A stretch of DNA of 7,098 nucleotides. It comes from Thermoplasmata archaeon. GTDB lineage: Archaea; Thermoplasmatota; Thermoplasmata; UBA184. The number at the start of each line of letters is the position of its first letter. Position 1 is the stretch's first letter. The position numbers were made by a program, and so were the translations under genes. Below the pieces are notes generated by a model that did not search any database, was not told where the DNA came from, and saw only the letters and a list, made by a program, of their open reading frames with translations. Shown here one piece after another: positions 5,891 to 7,098 of the stretch. The stretch is from assembly GCA_021826525.1 (NCBI GenBank), contig JAKAZU010000043.1, forward strand, positions 1 to 7,098, read 5' to 3'.

Positions 5891-7074
5891 AGTCCGTCGG
5901 GATCGATTCGGTACAGGGCGAGCGCGAAACGACGCAGTCGATCGGCCTCGGCTCCCGGGGGAAGCTCGCGTACGCGTTCGGTCGGCTCGCGGAGCAGTTG
6001 TGCGACCAGCCGGCGGGTCATCCGATCGACCGCCATCCGCTGCTCCGGAGTCAGCGAGCCGAGGAACCGATCGGCGGTCTCGAGCTCTGTGGTACGGATC
6101 GCTTCCCCGTGCCGCCACACGGCGTCGATCCAAGGCTCGAGCAGCGTGCGCTCCAGTTCGATCCACGATGCCCGCGCGCGATCGGCGACGTGCCTTTCGA
6201 GCGTGTCGGTCTCTCCGCCTCCCACCACACCGGCGCGGAGGTCTTCGAGGTCGAGGAGCCGGATCCGCGGATCGGCGCGGACCTGGGGGTCCACGTTGCG
6301 CGGTACGCCCAGGTCGATGAGAAGGAGCGGACCGGTCGGATCTCCGAGGTCCGCGAGGCCGATGATCCGTCCTCCGGACTTCGCGGCCGTCACGACCGCG
6401 TCGGAGAGGTGGATCTCCTGGGAGAGATGGGAGACGCTCGCCGCGCGCGCCCCCGTCGCTCGAAGGAAGTCCTCGGAGGGAGGTGCGGAGCGATACAGCA
6501 AGGTCACCCGCGCGTACGAGGCGAGCGCCTCGGCCAGCTGCCGGCCGACGACCCCCGCCCCGACCACCACCACTCGGGGGAACGGTCGCGCGACCTCCTC
6601 CAGCAGCCGGGTGGCGGCCACGGCAGCGATCGATCGATGGGACGGAACGTCCGGCGCGATCGTCTCCGCGGCCTCGACCGCGGAGTTCAGCACTCCCCGC
6701 AAAACCGGCCGCGGGTAGCGGCTTCGGACGCTGTGAGCCGCCCGGCGCACCTGCTCGCGCACCTCGCGCTCGCCGACCGCGAGCGATTCGAGCCCCGCGC
6801 TGACCCGGTAGACGTGGTGCACCGCCTCCGGGCCGATCCGGACGGTCCAGGCAGCCGACGGCCCGGGGAGGAGTTCCTGCCAGCGTCGAGTGGCCTCGGG
6901 CGTTCGTACCAGCACGATGAGCTCGACGCGGTGGCAGGTGCGAAGTACTCCGACCTCCTCGGTGCCGGGGATCGACGCCCAGGCGCCCTCGACCCACTCC
7001 CAGGTGATCGCCCGGGCGACGGTCTCGAGTTCGTCGATCGATGCCCGGCCCAGGCTCATCCCGAGCACCGCCAC
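5887..7074 (-). CDS. hemA: Glutamyl-tRNA reductase
   Basis: Reduces glutamyl-tRNA(Glu) with NADPH to glutamate-1-semialdehyde, the first committed step of C5 tetrapyrrole synthesis; cytosolic, and handing its product to HemL, encoded in the same operon. The 395-residue protein has the catalytic-cysteine motif TCHRVELI (Cys47, family TCNRxE), the stretch HHVYRVSAGLESLAVGE (86-102, family HLFRVASGLdSmvlGE), a Rossmann NADPH site VVVVGAGVVG (168-177), the IDLGVPRNVDP motif (family DLAVPRDIDP), and a helical C-terminal dimerisation domain. Length is slightly under the bacterial norm of about 420. The N-terminus (GMSLGRASIDELE) lacks the bacterial GLNHxTAPxxxRE and looks archaeal to me. The chosen start is GTG 7074, two bases after a TGA in another frame, with no clear Shine-Dalgarno. 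The frame stays open to the window edge, so a slightly longer N-terminus is possible. The stop overlaps the hemC start as GTGA. Confidence 0.95.
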   Translation of the reverse strand: MAVLGMSLGRASIDELETVARAITWEWVEGAWASIPGTEEVGVLRTCHRVELIVLVRTPEATRRWQELLPGPSAAWTVRIGPEAVHHVYRVSAGLESLAVGEREVREQVRRAAHSVRSRYPRPVLRGVLNSAVEAAETIAPDVPSHRSIAAVAATRLLEEVARPFPRVVVVGAGVVGRQLAEALASYARVTLLYRSAPPSEDFLRATGARAASVSHLSQEIHLSDAVVTAAKSGGRIIGLADLGDPTGPLLLIDLGVPRNVDPQVRADPRIRLLDLEDLRAGVVGGGETDTLERHVADRARASWIELERTLLEPWIDAVWRHGEAIRTTELETADRFLGSLTPEQRMAVDRMTRRLVAQLLREPTERVRELPPGAEADRLRRFALALYRIDPDGL

Positions 7075-7076
7075 GT

Positions 7077-7098
7077 TCAGAGGCGGCCCGTCGTGCTC
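7077..7098 (-). CDS. 3' tail of an upstream gene, partial
   Basis: Reading leftward from the right edge, one minus-strand frame gives six codons (S-T-T-G-R-L) and then a TGA at 7079-7077, two bases before the hemA GTG. Every other junction in this operon is an overlap or a gap of at most 7 nt, so this is most simply the end of a preceding co-transcribed gene. Six residues cannot identify a product. In many archaea a precorrin-2 dehydrogenase (siroheme synthase) gene sits just before hemA, which makes it a candidate by context only. The alternative is that this stretch is just the 5' part of a longer hemA reading frame, which is also open to the edge. Confidence 0.3.

Noticed and set aside
4376..6718. 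Long plus-strand reading frames opposite hemA, hemC and hemD (4376-5641 and 5669-6718)
   Set aside because: They are antisense to well-conserved genes, rich in Arg, Ser, Pro and Thr with no recognisable motif, and are expected by chance in very GC-rich DNA where stop codons are rare.
553..7040. CGATCG copies as cyanobacterial HIP1 (GCGATCGC)
   Set aside because: I found no full GCGATCGC octamer among the copies, and a HemQ-containing operon does not fit cyanobacteria.
1..7098. Transcription terminators, internal promoters, riboswitches, CRISPR or mobile elements
   Set aside because: No room between genes (largest gap 7 nt), no T-rich tracts after inverted repeats, no spaced direct repeats and no transposase or integrase similarity were seen.

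Overview
The window is one uninterrupted haem-biosynthesis operon read entirely on the minus strand, so its 5' end is at the right-hand side. In transcription order it carries hemA (7074-5887), hemC (5890-4982), hemD (4974-4213), hemB (4226-3207), hemQ (3210-2488), hemL (2491-1184), hemE (1184-147) and the first ~150 nt of a ferrochelatase gene, hemH (from 150, leaving the window at its left edge). A 22-nt tail of an upstream gene probably precedes hemA. There is no non-coding stretch longer than 7 nt, and I see no RNA genes, mobile elements, CRISPR arrays, terminators or promoters. The operon promoter must lie to the right of the window.

Together the genes give an almost complete route from glutamyl-tRNA to haem b. 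HemA and HemL make 5-aminolevulinate by the C5 pathway. HemB makes porphobilinogen, HemC hydroxymethylbilane, HemD uroporphyrinogen III and HemE coproporphyrinogen III. A HemQ-type coproheme decarboxylase together with HemE and HemH points to the coproporphyrin-dependent branch: coproporphyrinogen III is oxidised to coproporphyrin III, iron is inserted, and coproheme is decarboxylated to haem. The oxidase (CgoX/HemY) is the one step not seen and may lie downstream, beyond position 1. The presumed hemH start shows two apparent single-base frameshifts within about 40 nt, although the other seven genes are intact.

The organism is a very GC-rich prokaryote (about 70 % by eye, not counted). Genes are packed with 1-14 nt overlaps, GTG starts are frequent (hemA, hemC, hemD, hemL, hemH), and Shine-Dalgarno-like sequences sit before several starts. 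HemQ restricts the choice mainly to monoderm bacteria (Actinobacteria, Firmicutes and relatives) and certain archaea. The HemA N-terminus lacks the usual bacterial GLNHxTAP signature and instead reads GMSLGRASIDELE, which reminds me of haloarchaeal/thermoplasmatal enzymes. I therefore lean weakly to a GC-rich archaeon such as a Thermoplasmatota member; an actinobacterium-like or other monoderm bacterium is not excluded. No undescribed system is visible. The points worth a second look are the operon layout with hemQ between hemB and hemL, the broken-looking hemH start, the HemQ active-site pattern and a strong excess of the palindrome CGATCG.
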